Shown: piece by piece, positions 18,496-27,302 of the stretch
Layout: each line of letters opens with the position of its first letter
Position numbering within the stretch: position 1 is the stretch's first letter
From: Rhizobium lentis
GTDB taxonomy: Bacteria > Pseudomonadota > Alphaproteobacteria > Rhizobiales > Rhizobiaceae
Length of the DNA stretch: 64,000 nucleotides
NCBI RefSeq assembly: GCF_017352135.1
Contig: NZ_CP071454.1
Coordinates: 1,459,501 to 1,523,500 of the forward strand
Direction: 5' to 3'
Position numbers and translations under genes: made by a program
The notes under the pieces: model-generated
Told to the model about the DNA's origin: nothing
The model's input: the letters and a program-made list of their open reading frames with translations, nothing else
Databases searched by the model: none

Positions 18496-19647
18496 TTAGA
18501 TCCGCATGCCGGGAATGGCGAGCGGGTTGTCGGCCAGCGCCGTACGGTCCGGCGTGTCGATGCGCGGCTTGCCGAGGAAGGCGTCGAAGAGATCCTTCAC
18601 GAAGGATTCGGGCAGGTCTTTGGTGATCAGCACCATGCGGGTTCGCCTGTCGTCCGGATCGGGCCAGGCGGGAAGCCGCACCGGCGGATGAAAGATGTTT
18701 TGGACCCCGTGCAGCACCAACGGCCGCTCCGGCCGGTCCGAAACGGACACGATCGCCTTCATCCTCAGAAGCTTGTCGCCGTGAGCCGATCGCAAGAGAT
18801 CGATAAACATTTCGAGCGCCATCGGATCGATCGGCTTTTCCTCGATGATCGAGAAGGACCGGATCGAGGCGTCGTGACGGTTGACGTCACGCGCATGCTG
18901 GTAATGATCATGATGCTCATGGCCGACGTGATCATGATCATGACCGTGATCGCCGTGATGATGATGCGCCTCGTGCCCATCCTCGTCCCGCAGCCAGCGG
19001 CCGACATCGGCGATCTTCGTCGCCGGATCATAGAGCCCGTTCACCAGGACGGCGGCGCTGCCCGCTTTGATGCTGTCGGCATCCATCAACGCGGCGCGCG
19101 GGTTGAGCGCCCGCAGGCGCTGTTCCAGCTCGGCCGTTGCGTCGGCCATCGATGTCTTTGAAACGATCAGCCGGTCGGCGACAGCCGCCTGCTTGCGCGC
19201 CTCCTCGTGATTGTCGAGCGTCTGCAGCCCGTTGACCGCATCGACGACCGTGACGACGCCGTCGAGCTCGAAATTCGTGGCAATGACGGTATTTCCCATG
19301 ATCGCCTGCATGACCGGTGCCGGATCGGCAAGGCCGGTCGTTTCGATGACGACGCGCTTGACCGGCTTGACGCGGCCCGTCTGCACGGCATCCATCAGGT
19401 TCGCCAGCGTATCTACCAGTTCGCCGCGCACGGTGCAGCAGAGGCAGCCGTCGGACAATTCGATGATCGAATCGCCGGAACTTTCGACCAGCAGATGATC
19501 GATGCCGACATCACCGAATTCATTGATGATGACGGCTGCATCCTTCATGACAGGATCTTTCAGGATGCGGTTGAGCAGCGTCGATTTGCCGGCGCCGAGA
19601 AAGCCGGTCAGGATGGTGACCGGAATCCGGTTGTTGAGCGCGCTCAT
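18496..19647 (-). CDS. CobW/COG0523-family GTPase with His-rich metal loop
   Basis: This 383-residue G3E-family GTPase has Walker A GFLGAGKST (residues 15-23), the metal-binding GCLCC motif (Cys68, Cys70, Cys71) and an NKxD-like position replaced by SKTS. A long His/Asp-rich loop at about 226-258 (HHHHGDHGHDHDHVGHEHH) precedes the C-terminal CobW domain. Such proteins are zinc or cobalt chaperones. The rich His loop suggests zinc, but the metal is inferred. It lies 10 bases downstream of the D,D-carboxypeptidase gene, so both probably share one transcript. Confidence 0.9.
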   Translation of the reverse strand: MSALNNRIPVTILTGFLGAGKSTLLNRILKDPVMKDAAVIINEFGDVGIDHLLVESSGDSIIELSDGCLCCTVRGELVDTLANLMDAVQTGRVKPVKRVVIETTGLADPAPVMQAIMGNTVIATNFELDGVVTVVDAVNGLQTLDNHEEARKQAAVADRLIVSKTSMADATAELEQRLRALNPRAALMDADSIKAGSAAVLVNGLYDPATKIADVGRWLRDEDGHEAHHHHGDHGHDHDHVGHEHHDHYQHARDVNRHDASIRSFSIIEEKPIDPMALEMFIDLLRSAHGDKLLRMKAIVSVSDRPERPLVLHGVQNIFHPPVRLPAWPDPDDRRTRMVLITKDLPESFVKDLFDAFLGKPRIDTPDRTALADNPLAIPGMRI

Positions 19648-19657
19648 CGATCAGACC

Positions 19658-20791
19658 TTAAAAAGCTGTCGGGCGCGGCATCGGCACCGGCACGTTGGCG
19701 ATTGCGCCGGCCGTATCGCCCCTCGCCATCTTTTCCGGCTGCTCGGCCGGCTGCGGATCCTGCCCCGGGATCAGGCCGGCAAACACGAATCGCGGGTCGT
19801 GGTCCATCTCCAGGATATAGGGCGAGTGCACCTTCATGCGGCCGACCTCATCGCGGGTTTCACTGCGCACTTTGGCGCCCTTGGCGCTGCAGATATCCGC
19901 GGTCATGTCGGTCACCTGGTCTTGCCCCGGCCCGTAAGGTTTCAGCGAACCGAGCGTGTCGTTGCCCGAGAACTGCGTGGTGAAGCCCTTTTGCAAAAGG
20001 TTCGCCGTCGCATCGGCGCGCGCCGCCAGGCTATCGGTGCCGAGCACGACGGAAACGAGGGTGCGGCCATTGCGCGTCGCCGAACCGATCTGGTTGAAGC
20101 CCGAGGCGCAGATGAAGCCGGTCTTCATACCATCGGCGCCGGCGAAGCGGCCGATCAGCATGTTGAGGCTCGGCACGTTCTGCTGGCCGGTGGTGAAGCC
20201 CTCGAGCGCGAAATAACTGGCATATTGCGGAAAATCGCGGCGCAGCGCCACCGTCAGCACGGCAAGGTCACGCGCCGTCGTGTATTGCCCCTTGCCGGGC
20301 AGGCCGTTCGGATTGACGAAATGCGAATCAGTCATGCCGAGCTTCAGCGCGTCGCCGTTCATCCGGTTCACGAAGCCCTCCTGCGTGCCTCCGATGGCTT
20401 CGGCAACCGCGACCGCGACGTCGTTGGCCGATTTCACCAGCAGAATCTTCAGTGCGCTGTCGAGCGTCAGCTTCTGGCCCGGCTTGAAATACATCTTGGC
20501 GGCCGGCTGCGCGGCAGCGCGCTTGCTGATGACGATGGGCGTATCGAGGCTGATCTGACCGGCGCGGATCGCGTCGAAGACCGTATAGACGGTCATCAGC
20601 TTGGTGAGCGAGGCCGGGTACCATTTGCGGAAGGCTTCTTCATGCTCCAGCACGCGGCCGGTCTGCACGTCGACGAGAATATGCGGATTGGCCTGGGCAA
20701 GCGGAACGGAAGCAATAAAACCGGCAGTCGCAGCGACTAGGAAGCTAAGCGGCCGCACTGCGGCAAATAAACCAAAGTGGCTCGTCGACAC
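19658..20791 (-). CDS. D-alanyl-D-alanine carboxypeptidase (penicillin-binding protein)
   Basis: This 377-residue periplasmic PBP of the S11 (DacA/C) family trims the terminal D-Ala from peptidoglycan stem peptides. The three active-site motifs are visible: Ser-x-x-Lys in YPASLTKLM (Ser61, Lys64), Ser-x-Asn in KSANDVAVAV (near residue 125), and Lys-Thr-Gly in DGMKTGFIC (near 215). A signal peptide covers about residues 1-34. The C-terminal part lacks an obvious amphipathic anchor and ends in a Pro-rich tail, so attachment to the membrane is uncertain. It leads the pair with the CobW GTPase. Confidence 0.9.
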   Translation of the reverse strand: MSTSHFGLFAAVRPLSFLVAATAGFIASVPLAQANPHILVDVQTGRVLEHEEAFRKWYPASLTKLMTVYTVFDAIRAGQISLDTPIVISKRAAAQPAAKMYFKPGQKLTLDSALKILLVKSANDVAVAVAEAIGGTQEGFVNRMNGDALKLGMTDSHFVNPNGLPGKGQYTTARDLAVLTVALRRDFPQYASYFALEGFTTGQQNVPSLNMLIGRFAGADGMKTGFICASGFNQIGSATRNGRTLVSVVLGTDSLAARADATANLLQKGFTTQFSGNDTLGSLKPYGPGQDQVTDMTADICSAKGAKVRSETRDEVGRMKVHSPYILEMDHDPRFVFAGLIPGQDPQPAEQPEKMARGDTAGAIANVPVPMPRPTAF

Positions 20792-20946
20792 GGCTCATCC
20801 TTCAGATATCAGGAAATCTCGAAAGCTTCATCTATCTAGCCTATATGGCTATGACATGGCAAAGGTCATTGACGAAGTAATTTGCATGAGCCTCACGCCC
20901 TGTGAAGCGATCAACGATTGTCGGATTTGATAACAGGAACGCCAGT

Positions 20947-22110
20947 ATGCCGATTTTGAACAGAGCCGCCGAATTGCAGGACGAAGTCGCCGAATGGCGC
21001 CGGCATATCCATGCCCGGCCCGAGCTTCTCTTCGCGGTGGAAAACACGGCCGCCTTCGTGGCCGAAAAGCTCAAGGAATTCGGCGTCGACGAGATCGTCA
21101 CCGGCATCGGCCGCACCGGCGTCGTAGGCCTGATCAGGGGCAAGGGCGAAGGCCGCCGTACGATCGGCCTGCGCGCCGACATGGATGCCCTGCCGCTGAC
21201 CGAAATCACCGGCAAGCCCTGGGCTTCGAAGACACCGGGAAAAATGCATGCATGCGGCCATGACGGCCATACCGCCATGCTGCTCGGCGCGGCGAAATAC
21301 CTCGCCGAGACCCGTAACTTCAACGGCAATGTCGCGGTCATCTTCCAGCCCGCCGAAGAGGGCGGCGGCGGCGGCAACCTGATGGTGAAGGACGGGATGA
21401 TGGAGCGCTTCGGAATCGAAGAGGTCTACGGCATGCATAACCTGCCGGGACTGCCCGTCGGCCAGTTCGCCATCCGCAAGGGCGCGATTATGGCGGCGAC
21501 CGACGAATTCACCGTCACCATCAAGGGCCGCGGCGGCCACGCCGCCCAGCCGCACCGGACGATCGACCCGATCGTCATCGGCGCCCAGATCGTCGCCAAC
21601 CTGCAGATGATCGCCTCGCGCACCGCCGATCCGCTGCGCTCGGTCGTCGTTTCGGTGACGAAGTTCAATGCCGGTTTCGCCCATAACGTCATTCCGAATG
21701 ACGCGACCTTCGCCGGCACGGTGCGCACCCTCGACCCCGAGGTGCGCACGCTCGCCGAAACGCGCTTCCGGCAGATCGTCGAGGGCCTGGTTGCAGCCCA
21801 CGGTGCCGAGGCCGAGATCAGCTTCCATCGCAACTATCCCGTCACCGTCAATCATCCCGACGAGACGGAGCACGCCGTCGCCACCGCAAGCGCCATTGCC
21901 GGCGAGGACAACGTCAACGCCGAAATCGATCCGATGATGGGCGGCGAGGATTTCTCCTACATGCTGAACGCCCGTCCCGGCGCCTTCATCTTCATCGGCA
22001 ACGGCGACAGCGCCGGCCTCCACAACCCGGCCTACGACTTCAACGACGAGGCCATCGCCCACGGCATCTCCTACTGGGTCCGCCTCGCCGAACAACGCCT
22101 CGGCGCCTAG
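20947..22110 (+). CDS. M20-family amidohydrolase (hippurate hydrolase type)
   Basis: This is a 387-residue dinuclear metallopeptidase of the M20D family, cytoplasmic, hydrolysing N-acyl amino acids or related amides. Metal and catalytic motifs are clear: RADMDALPL, HACGHDGHTAML, FQPAEEGGGGG, GMHNLPG, and the dimerisation-domain GRGGHAAQPH. The ATG at 20947 (MPILNRAAELQDEV) follows CAGGAACG. It is divergent from the carboxypeptidase gene. The true substrate is not decidable from sequence. Confidence 0.9.
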   Translation: MPILNRAAELQDEVAEWRRHIHARPELLFAVENTAAFVAEKLKEFGVDEIVTGIGRTGVVGLIRGKGEGRRTIGLRADMDALPLTEITGKPWASKTPGKMHACGHDGHTAMLLGAAKYLAETRNFNGNVAVIFQPAEEGGGGGNLMVKDGMMERFGIEEVYGMHNLPGLPVGQFAIRKGAIMAATDEFTVTIKGRGGHAAQPHRTIDPIVIGAQIVANLQMIASRTADPLRSVVVSVTKFNAGFAHNVIPNDATFAGTVRTLDPEVRTLAETRFRQIVEGLVAAHGAEAEISFHRNYPVTVNHPDETEHAVATASAIAGEDNVNAEIDPMMGGEDFSYMLNARPGAFIFIGNGDSAGLHNPAYDFNDEAIAHGISYWVRLAEQRLGA

Positions 22111-22164
22111 CAACAATTAAGGCTTGGCTTCGCCCCAAGCCTTTTGTATGCATGGCATGCAAGT

Positions 22165-22241
22165 GGTCCCGTAGCTCAGCAGGATAGAGCACCAGATTCC
22201 TAATCTGGGGGTCGCGCGTTCGAATCGCGCCGGGATCACCA
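22165..22241 (+). tRNA. tRNA-Arg (anticodon CCT)
   Basis: This is a 77-nt cloverleaf. The acceptor stem GGTCCCG pairs with CGGGATC (one G-U pair), with D-arm GCTC/GAGC, anticodon stem CCAGA/TCTGG, loop TTCCTAA with anticodon CCT, and T-arm with GTTCGAATC. CCA is encoded at 22239-22241. It reads the AGG codon. Confidence 0.96.
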
Positions 22242-22333
22242 TTTTTCAAGCGCTGAGCCATATGGCCACTGCGGGAATGGGTGGAATGGCTGATCTCGTC
22301 TTGTAGATCGCCGCGGGACGGCTTTGCCCCGTG

Positions 22334-22858
22334 TCAAGCTCGCGGCGCCTGACGATAGGCTCCTCGTCTCCTTATGATCCGCCGCACACCAAACCCCAGC
22401 AGCGCCGCCACAACCGATCCGCCGACAAAACCGATTGCGCCCCAGACGAGACCCGCAAAGCTGACCGGAACACCGGGCACGAAATCACGCCAGGTATTGG
22501 CAAAGACGACGTCATCGGCATTGCCCAGAAGCACGAAGGGTTTGGCGACCGGGGCGGCGGTGGCGAGTTTAAGTTGCTGCAACTGCAGTTTTTCGTAACG
22601 CGTGATCGTGCTTTGCATCGAGACGCCGCGGTCGCGCAGGAAATCGTCGGCGGACTGCGCATAGGCGCTAAGCGCCTGCTGGCGGTTGAGGTGGTGCTGA
22701 GCGGCTTGGCGGTTGAAGTCGTCGACGATGACCCGCAATTCATCGATCGCGCCGCCGATCCGCTGGCGATATTGCTGTGCAAATTCGGGCGCCTGCGAAA
22801 AGACCGTGCCGCCGGCAAGTCCTGCGACGATGGCGATGATCCTTGCAATCTGTCCCAT
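22334..22858 (-). CDS. DUF2937 family membrane protein
   Basis: This 174-residue protein has an N-terminal hydrophobic segment (residues about 5-22), a central helical region with EFAQQYRQRIGGAIDELR, and a C-terminal hydrophobic hairpin (about 130-160) before a basic tail. The pattern fits the DUF2937 family, a conserved membrane-associated protein of unknown function. No partner gene is evident nearby. Confidence 0.75.
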   Translation of the reverse strand: MGQIARIIAIVAGLAGGTVFSQAPEFAQQYRQRIGGAIDELRVIVDDFNRQAAQHHLNRQQALSAYAQSADDFLRDRGVSMQSTITRYEKLQLQQLKLATAAPVAKPFVLLGNADDVVFANTWRDFVPGVPVSFAGLVWGAIGFVGGSVVAALLGFGVRRIIRRRGAYRQAPRA

Positions 22859-23004
22859 GATCGATGTCTCCGGCTGTTCCCTGCGCTAACGATCCGCAGC
22901 CGCAAAGGTTTCTGCCTTCGACACAATCGGTAATGCTATGTGATTGAACCGGCAGCGCTTCCGGCGAGTTGACGGCAGGACAAACTCAGAAAGAGAGGCT
23001 CGTC

Positions 23005-23265
23005 ATGAAACAGTTTATCCTCGCCTGCACGCTCTCCGCGGCGTCCGTTTTGTCAGCCCTGCCGTCCCAAGCGGCAAGCGTCACCATCACCACGGATGAC
23101 GTCCGTCCCTATTACGGCGAGTCGGAACGCCCCTATTACCGCCATCGCCCCTATTACCGCCACCATATGAGGGAGCGCTACGTTTCCCGCGATTGCTTCA
23201 CCAAGACGGAGAAGATCCGCCGTCACGGCCACACGATCGTCAAAGAAACCCGGATCTGCCGATGA
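23005..23265 (+). CDS. Small secreted Tyr/Arg/His-rich protein
   Basis: This 86-residue protein has a signal peptide (cleavage near SQA-AS). The mature part carries a threefold PYYR-type repeat (RPYYGESERPYYRHRPYYRH), then two Cys (CFTK and ICR at the C-terminus) that could form a disulfide. It is probably periplasmic and I do not recognise a function. The ATG at 23005 follows AAGAGAGG. Confidence 0.7.
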   Translation: MKQFILACTLSAASVLSALPSQAASVTITTDDVRPYYGESERPYYRHRPYYRHHMRERYVSRDCFTKTEKIRRHGHTIVKETRICR

Positions 23266-23377
23266 GACGCCCCCACGCAGACGAGCCCCGCCGACGACGC
23301 CGGGCTCTTCGCCAGATTGCGCCGATGAGGAACTTCGCAATATCGGCCACGTTTATCGCGAAACGGGAGTATTCAGC

Positions 23378-23530
23378 ATGCGTATCAAGATGACTCTTTT
23401 GGCAATCACCTATGTCGCCGTCAGCGCTTTGCTGCTCGCCATCGCCCATCAACCACCAGGGCCGGTGACCACGGCGAAGACCGATCGTCTGGCCGGCTCA
23501 ACGTTCCTTGTCGAGCGCTTCGCCGGTTGA
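23378..23530 (+). CDS. Small membrane or secreted protein, 50 residues
   Basis: A short frame begins at the ATG at 23378 behind ACGGGAG, a good ribosome-binding site. It encodes 50 residues: MRIKM, a hydrophobic segment (TLLAITYVAVSALLLAIA), then a polar tail ending VERFAG. It reads as a single-pass membrane protein or an uncleaved signal peptide. The function is unknown. It lies 112 bases after the Tyr-rich secreted protein. Confidence 0.55.
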   Translation: MRIKMTLLAITYVAVSALLLAIAHQPPGPVTTAKTDRLAGSTFLVERFAG

Positions 23531-23618
23531 TCAACCCGAGCGCGCTCCGGCAGCCTGGAGCGCGCGGCGCGCTGACCGCATTTCGCTGCCGCGCCGCTGA
23601 CAGCGCAGCAGCCGACAC

Positions 23619-23909
23619 TCAATGCGTGCCGTCCAGCGACGATCCGCCGAGCAGAATTCGATTTTGCACCTCATGCACGCCCTCGACGGCCCTGGCGACC
23701 GCGGTCGCCCGCTCGATCTCGCCGACCGTGCCGACGATACCGCTGAGCACGACCAGGTCGTCCTCCATCGTGACCTCGACATCGGATGCGTCGATGCCGC
23801 CAGCAATCGCCAGCGCATTGGCGACGGCCGCCTCGACCGATGCGCGATTGGCGATTTCCGCTTCCATTTCAGGCGCGAGCCCGTGAAATGTCTGCTCCTT
23901 GAAAACCAT
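23619..23909 (-). CDS. BON-domain protein
   Basis: This 96-residue protein is essentially a single BON domain (about residues 20-90) with the signature VEVTMEDDLVVLSGIVGTVG, then a segment ending VEGVHEVQNRI. BON domains bind phospholipids in envelope proteins such as OsmY, but here there is no signal peptide, so the site of action is unclear. It lies about 60 bases downstream of the beta-strand-rich exported protein. Confidence 0.8.
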   Translation of the reverse strand: MVFKEQTFHGLAPEMEAEIANRASVEAAVANALAIAGGIDASDVEVTMEDDLVVLSGIVGTVGEIERATAVARAVEGVHEVQNRILLGGSSLDGTH

Positions 23910-23971
23910 GATCCGTTCCTCTGTGAAACCTTGAAAAGAAACGTCCGTCGGCTGGTTTTGGTTTCAGCGCG

Positions 23972-24622
23972 TTACCAGTTGATGCGATAGCGGAGATTGA
24001 CGCTGCCGGCTTCATCCTCCGAAAACGGATTGTTCATCGCGGCGTCGAGATTGAGGTTCGGCAGGATCGTCTGGCTGATGGCCACCGAACTGGAGAAGTC
24101 GCCGCTGGTATCGCTAAGGCCGGCACCGGCCGAAAGCGAGGTTCCGGTCCAGGGATGGATGAGTTTCAGCGCCTGCGACGCCGTCACTGAGGCTGGCCGG
24201 GCATCGACCGGGTCGTAACCGACGCTGACGGAGCGGCTCGTTTGCATGTCGAGCGAATCCGACAGGATCCAGCTGCGCGAACGGCTGAGCGTCAACGCAC
24301 CGCTGCCGCGCAGCGTATCGACGCTGACACGCACGCCCTGCTGTGACCGGCCGGCCGGCGTGACGCTTGTCCGGCTGATCCGACCCCAGAGCATCGCCTG
24401 TTCGGATTCAGGCAGCAGGGCGCCGCCTTTAGTCGCGGCGAGCGCGAGGTCGGCGCCGGCGCTCGTTTCCCATTCCGCCGGCAGACGAAAACCCATCGTC
24501 GCCTTGTACGACCGGTCCGAAAGTTTGGCGGGCGACCAGATCAGCAGGTCGTCCGCCTTTGCAGCGGCGGTGAGCCAAGGCAGGATGGCGAAAAGACTGA
24601 TGGCTATTTTAAATCTCGTCAT
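23972..24622 (-). CDS. Exported beta-strand-rich protein, probable outer-membrane barrel
   Basis: This 216-residue protein has a signal peptide (cleavage near AKA-DD). It has alternating amphipathic strands rich in Ser/Gly and ends in an aromatic strand RYRINW, the kind of C-terminal signature recognised by the BAM complex. I do not recognise a specific family. An outer-membrane barrel is the best guess from composition. Confidence 0.6.
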   Translation of the reverse strand: MTRFKIAISLFAILPWLTAAAKADDLLIWSPAKLSDRSYKATMGFRLPAEWETSAGADLALAATKGGALLPESEQAMLWGRISRTSVTPAGRSQQGVRVSVDTLRGSGALTLSRSRSWILSDSLDMQTSRSVSVGYDPVDARPASVTASQALKLIHPWTGTSLSAGAGLSDTSGDFSSSVAISQTILPNLNLDAAMNNPFSEDEAGSVNLRYRINW

Positions 24623-24997
24623 GTGATCCGATCGTCTTGACTGACACGGGCTGGCTCATCGAACGGCACGATTTCGCACCAAAGTGCCCGCAGCGAACAC
24701 GGGCGGGCAGCGCGGCCAAGCCGAACACCCGATGTCATCCTCGATTAATGTTTGGCCAGAAAGGCCGGAGGCAGCCAAGTGCCCGTTCTTCAAAGGACGC
24801 CGCAGCGCCCGAATAATCATGCGACCATGACCGGCAGCATGGGAATCACGATCCCTGCCGGGATGTTATTAGGATCACATCCCGCCGCCACTCTGTAAAC
24901 CCCTTGAGGGGGAAATCTGCTGCACCGCACACTTGCCGCCCCCTCCAAACCCTAGTAGAGCCTGAACTTACGACAGGAATTTTTTCGTGAATTCTAC
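24623..24997. other. Intergenic gap upstream of dxr, no gene seen
   Basis: These 375 bases separate the divergent exported-protein gene and dxr. Small hairpins such as ATCCC-TGCC-GGGAT and CCCC-TTGA-GGGG are visible, but I cannot assign an RNA or protein gene. The dxr promoter presumably lies here. Confidence 0.5.
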
Positions 24998-26188
24998 ATG
25001 ACGACCGGCAAAACCGCGCCGCGGCGCCTCAGCATCTTCGGTTCGACCGGCTCGATCGGCCGCAACACGCTCAATGTCGTCGAACACCTGGGCGGGCGGG
25101 AGAATTTCGAAATTTCCGTTCTCACGGGCAACGGCAATATCGAATTGCTGGCCCGACAGGCGAGAGCATCCGGCGCGCGACTGGCGGTGACGGCAAGCGA
25201 CCGGCATTACGAATCGCTGAAGAATGCGCTCGCCGGCAGCGGCATAGCGGTCGCGTCGGGAAAATCCGGGCTCATGGAAGCGGCCGACTGCGAAGCCGAG
25301 TGGGTGATGGCGGCAATCGTCGGCACCGCGGGGCTCGCCCCGACGCTCGCCGCCGCGCGCCGCGGCGCCGATATTGCCCTGGCCAACAAGGAGTGTCTGG
25401 TTTCGGCCGGCGATCTGTTCATCAAGGCGATCCGCGAAGGCGGCGGCAGGTTGCTTCCCGTCGATAGCGAGCACAATGCAATTTTCCAGGTGCTGGAAGA
25501 GAACCAGCGCCATGCCGTCGAGCGTGTTATCCTGACGGCGTCGGGCGGTCCTTTCCGCACCGCATCGCTGGAGGAAATGAAGCATGTGACGGTGGAAACC
25601 GCGCGCGCCCATCCGAACTGGTCGATGGGATTGAAGATCTCGATCGACAGCGCCTCGATGTTCAACAAGGCGCTGGAGATGATTGAGGCCCGGCACCTTT
25701 TCGGCCTGAACCCCGAGCAGATCGAGGTCATCTTCCATCCCCAGTCGATCATCCATTCCATGGTCGGCTATAGCGACGGTTCGGTGCTGGCCCAGCTCGG
25801 CGCGCCCGATATGCGCACGGCGATCGGTTATGCCCTCTCCTATCCGCGCCGACCGAACCTGCCGGTCGAGCGGCTGGACTTTGCGAAGCTGGCGCGGCTT
25901 GATTTCGAGGCGCCGGACGAGGTGCGGTTCCCGGCCTTGCGGCTGGCGCGCCTTGCGATGACGCGCGGCGGTGTTCAGGGCGCGGTGCTGAACGGCGCCA
26001 AGGAAATGGCGCTTGAAGCCTTCATCGAGGGGCGCCTGTCCTTCCTCGCCATGGCCGAGGTCACCGAGAAGGTCATGGACGATCTGGCCGGCCTGCCGCC
26101 GGCAGCCGGCATGGACGATGTATTTGGCGCCGACAGGCAAGCCCGGCAGCGGGCGGTGGAGCTGATGAAACTCGACCTCGTTGGCTGA
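24998..26188 (+). CDS. dxr: 1-deoxy-D-xylulose 5-phosphate reductoisomerase
   Basis: Dxr (IspC) converts DXP to 2-C-methyl-D-erythritol 4-phosphate with NADPH, the committing step of the MEP isoprenoid pathway. The 396-residue enzyme has the NADPH fold motif STGSIGRNTL at residues 12-21, and LANKECLVSAG. Metal/substrate segments include PVDSEHNAIFQ and the flexible-loop region NWSMGLKISIDSASMFNKAL. In many bacteria dxr sits beside cdsA and rseP; here it stands between an exported-protein gene and the convergent sugar-ABC gene. Confidence 0.97.
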   Translation: MTTGKTAPRRLSIFGSTGSIGRNTLNVVEHLGGRENFEISVLTGNGNIELLARQARASGARLAVTASDRHYESLKNALAGSGIAVASGKSGLMEAADCEAEWVMAAIVGTAGLAPTLAAARRGADIALANKECLVSAGDLFIKAIREGGGRLLPVDSEHNAIFQVLEENQRHAVERVILTASGGPFRTASLEEMKHVTVETARAHPNWSMGLKISIDSASMFNKALEMIEARHLFGLNPEQIEVIFHPQSIIHSMVGYSDGSVLAQLGAPDMRTAIGYALSYPRRPNLPVERLDFAKLARLDFEAPDEVRFPALRLARLAMTRGGVQGAVLNGAKEMALEAFIEGRLSFLAMAEVTEKVMDDLAGLPPAAGMDDVFGADRQARQRAVELMKLDLVG

Positions 26189-26206
26189 GGCCGCAGGCGG
26201 CCGCAC

Positions 26207-27280
26207 TTATCGCAGCCGATTGCCGCCCTCGTCGAACAATCGGCAATTCGACGGTTCAAAATGCAGGCTGACCTGCTCGCCGGCGGCGATGCTGGTCGGC
26301 GACCGATGCTCGACGGTGAGCGACTGGCCATCGCCGAGCTGGCAGTAAAGATACTGCGTTCCGCCGAGATATTCGGAAAAATCGACCCTTGCCGTCAGGC
26401 TGCCTGAACGGTCGGATGCCACCGTCAGATGCTCCGGCCGCAGACCGAGCGTCACGGCCGCAGCGGCCGGCCTGTCCGCAGGTGACAGGCCGCTTTCGAC
26501 GCGCCCGCCGGCGACCTCGACCTGGCCCCCTCCGCCCCACCGGGCATTCAGGAGATTCATCCTGGGCGAGCCGATGAAGCCCGCCACGAATGTATTGGCG
26601 GGATCCTCGTAGATTTCCCGCGGTGTTCCGGCCTGCTCAACGCGGCCGTCGCGCAGCACGACGATCTTGTCGGCAAGCGTCATCGCCTCGGTCTGATCAT
26701 GCGTGACATAGATCATCGTGTTGCCGAGCTCGCGGTGAAGGCGGGCGATCTCGATGCGCATGGAGACGCGCAGCTCCGCATCGAGGTTGGACAGCGGTTC
26801 ATCGAACAGGAAGACGTCGGGCTTGCGCACGATCGCTCGCCCGATCGCCACACGCTGGCGCTGACCGCCGGAAAGCTGTCCGGGCCGCCGGTCGAGCAGA
26901 TGGTCGATCTTCAGGATCGCGGATGCGGCCTTGACGCGCGTCTCGATCTCGGCGGCATTCGTACGCGCCATCTTCAAGCCGAAGGCCAGGTTCTCGCGCA
27001 CGCTCATATGCGGGTAGAGGGCGTAGGATTGGAAGACCATGGCGATGCCACGCTCGGAGGGATCGAGATCGGTGACGAGGCGTCCCTTGATTTCGATCTC
27101 GCCGTCGGTCACGTCCTCCAGGCCGGCGATCATGCGAAGCAGCGTCGATTTTCCGCAACCGGACGGACCGACGAAGACGACAAATTCGCCCTCCTCGACC
27201 GTCAGGTCGATCCCATGGACGACCTGCAGATTGCCATAGCTCTTGCGCACGTCCTGGAGCACGACGCTCTTGTTGCCCAT
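26207..27280 (-). CDS. Sugar ABC transporter ATP-binding protein (UgpC/MsmK type)
   Basis: This is the ATPase subunit of a carbohydrate ABC importer, about 357 residues, cytoplasmic face. All motifs are present: Walker A GPSGCGKST, Q-loop region, signature LSGGQRQRVAIGRA, Walker B VFLFDEPLSNLDAEL and the H-loop in YVTHDQTEAMTL. The C-terminal TOBE-like domain is typical of the MalK/UgpC branch. The ATG at 27280 (MGNKSVVLQDV) is chosen; the ATG at 27292 is an alternative. It is the last gene of the LacI-controlled operon. Confidence 0.92.
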   Translation of the reverse strand: MGNKSVVLQDVRKSYGNLQVVHGIDLTVEEGEFVVFVGPSGCGKSTLLRMIAGLEDVTDGEIEIKGRLVTDLDPSERGIAMVFQSYALYPHMSVRENLAFGLKMARTNAAEIETRVKAASAILKIDHLLDRRPGQLSGGQRQRVAIGRAIVRKPDVFLFDEPLSNLDAELRVSMRIEIARLHRELGNTMIYVTHDQTEAMTLADKIVVLRDGRVEQAGTPREIYEDPANTFVAGFIGSPRMNLLNARWGGGGQVEVAGGRVESGLSPADRPAAAAVTLGLRPEHLTVASDRSGSLTARVDFSEYLGGTQYLYCQLGDGQSLTVEHRSPTSIAAGEQVSLHFEPSNCRLFDEGGNRLR

Positions 27281-27302
27281 ACCGTTCGTCATCCCCAACG
27301 AC

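Noticed and set aside
22040..22261. Minus-strand open frame with a GAIRTRDPQIRNLV-like peptide over the tRNA
   Set aside because: This is the well-known spurious translation of the strand opposite a tRNA-Arg gene. The tRNA explains the conservation.
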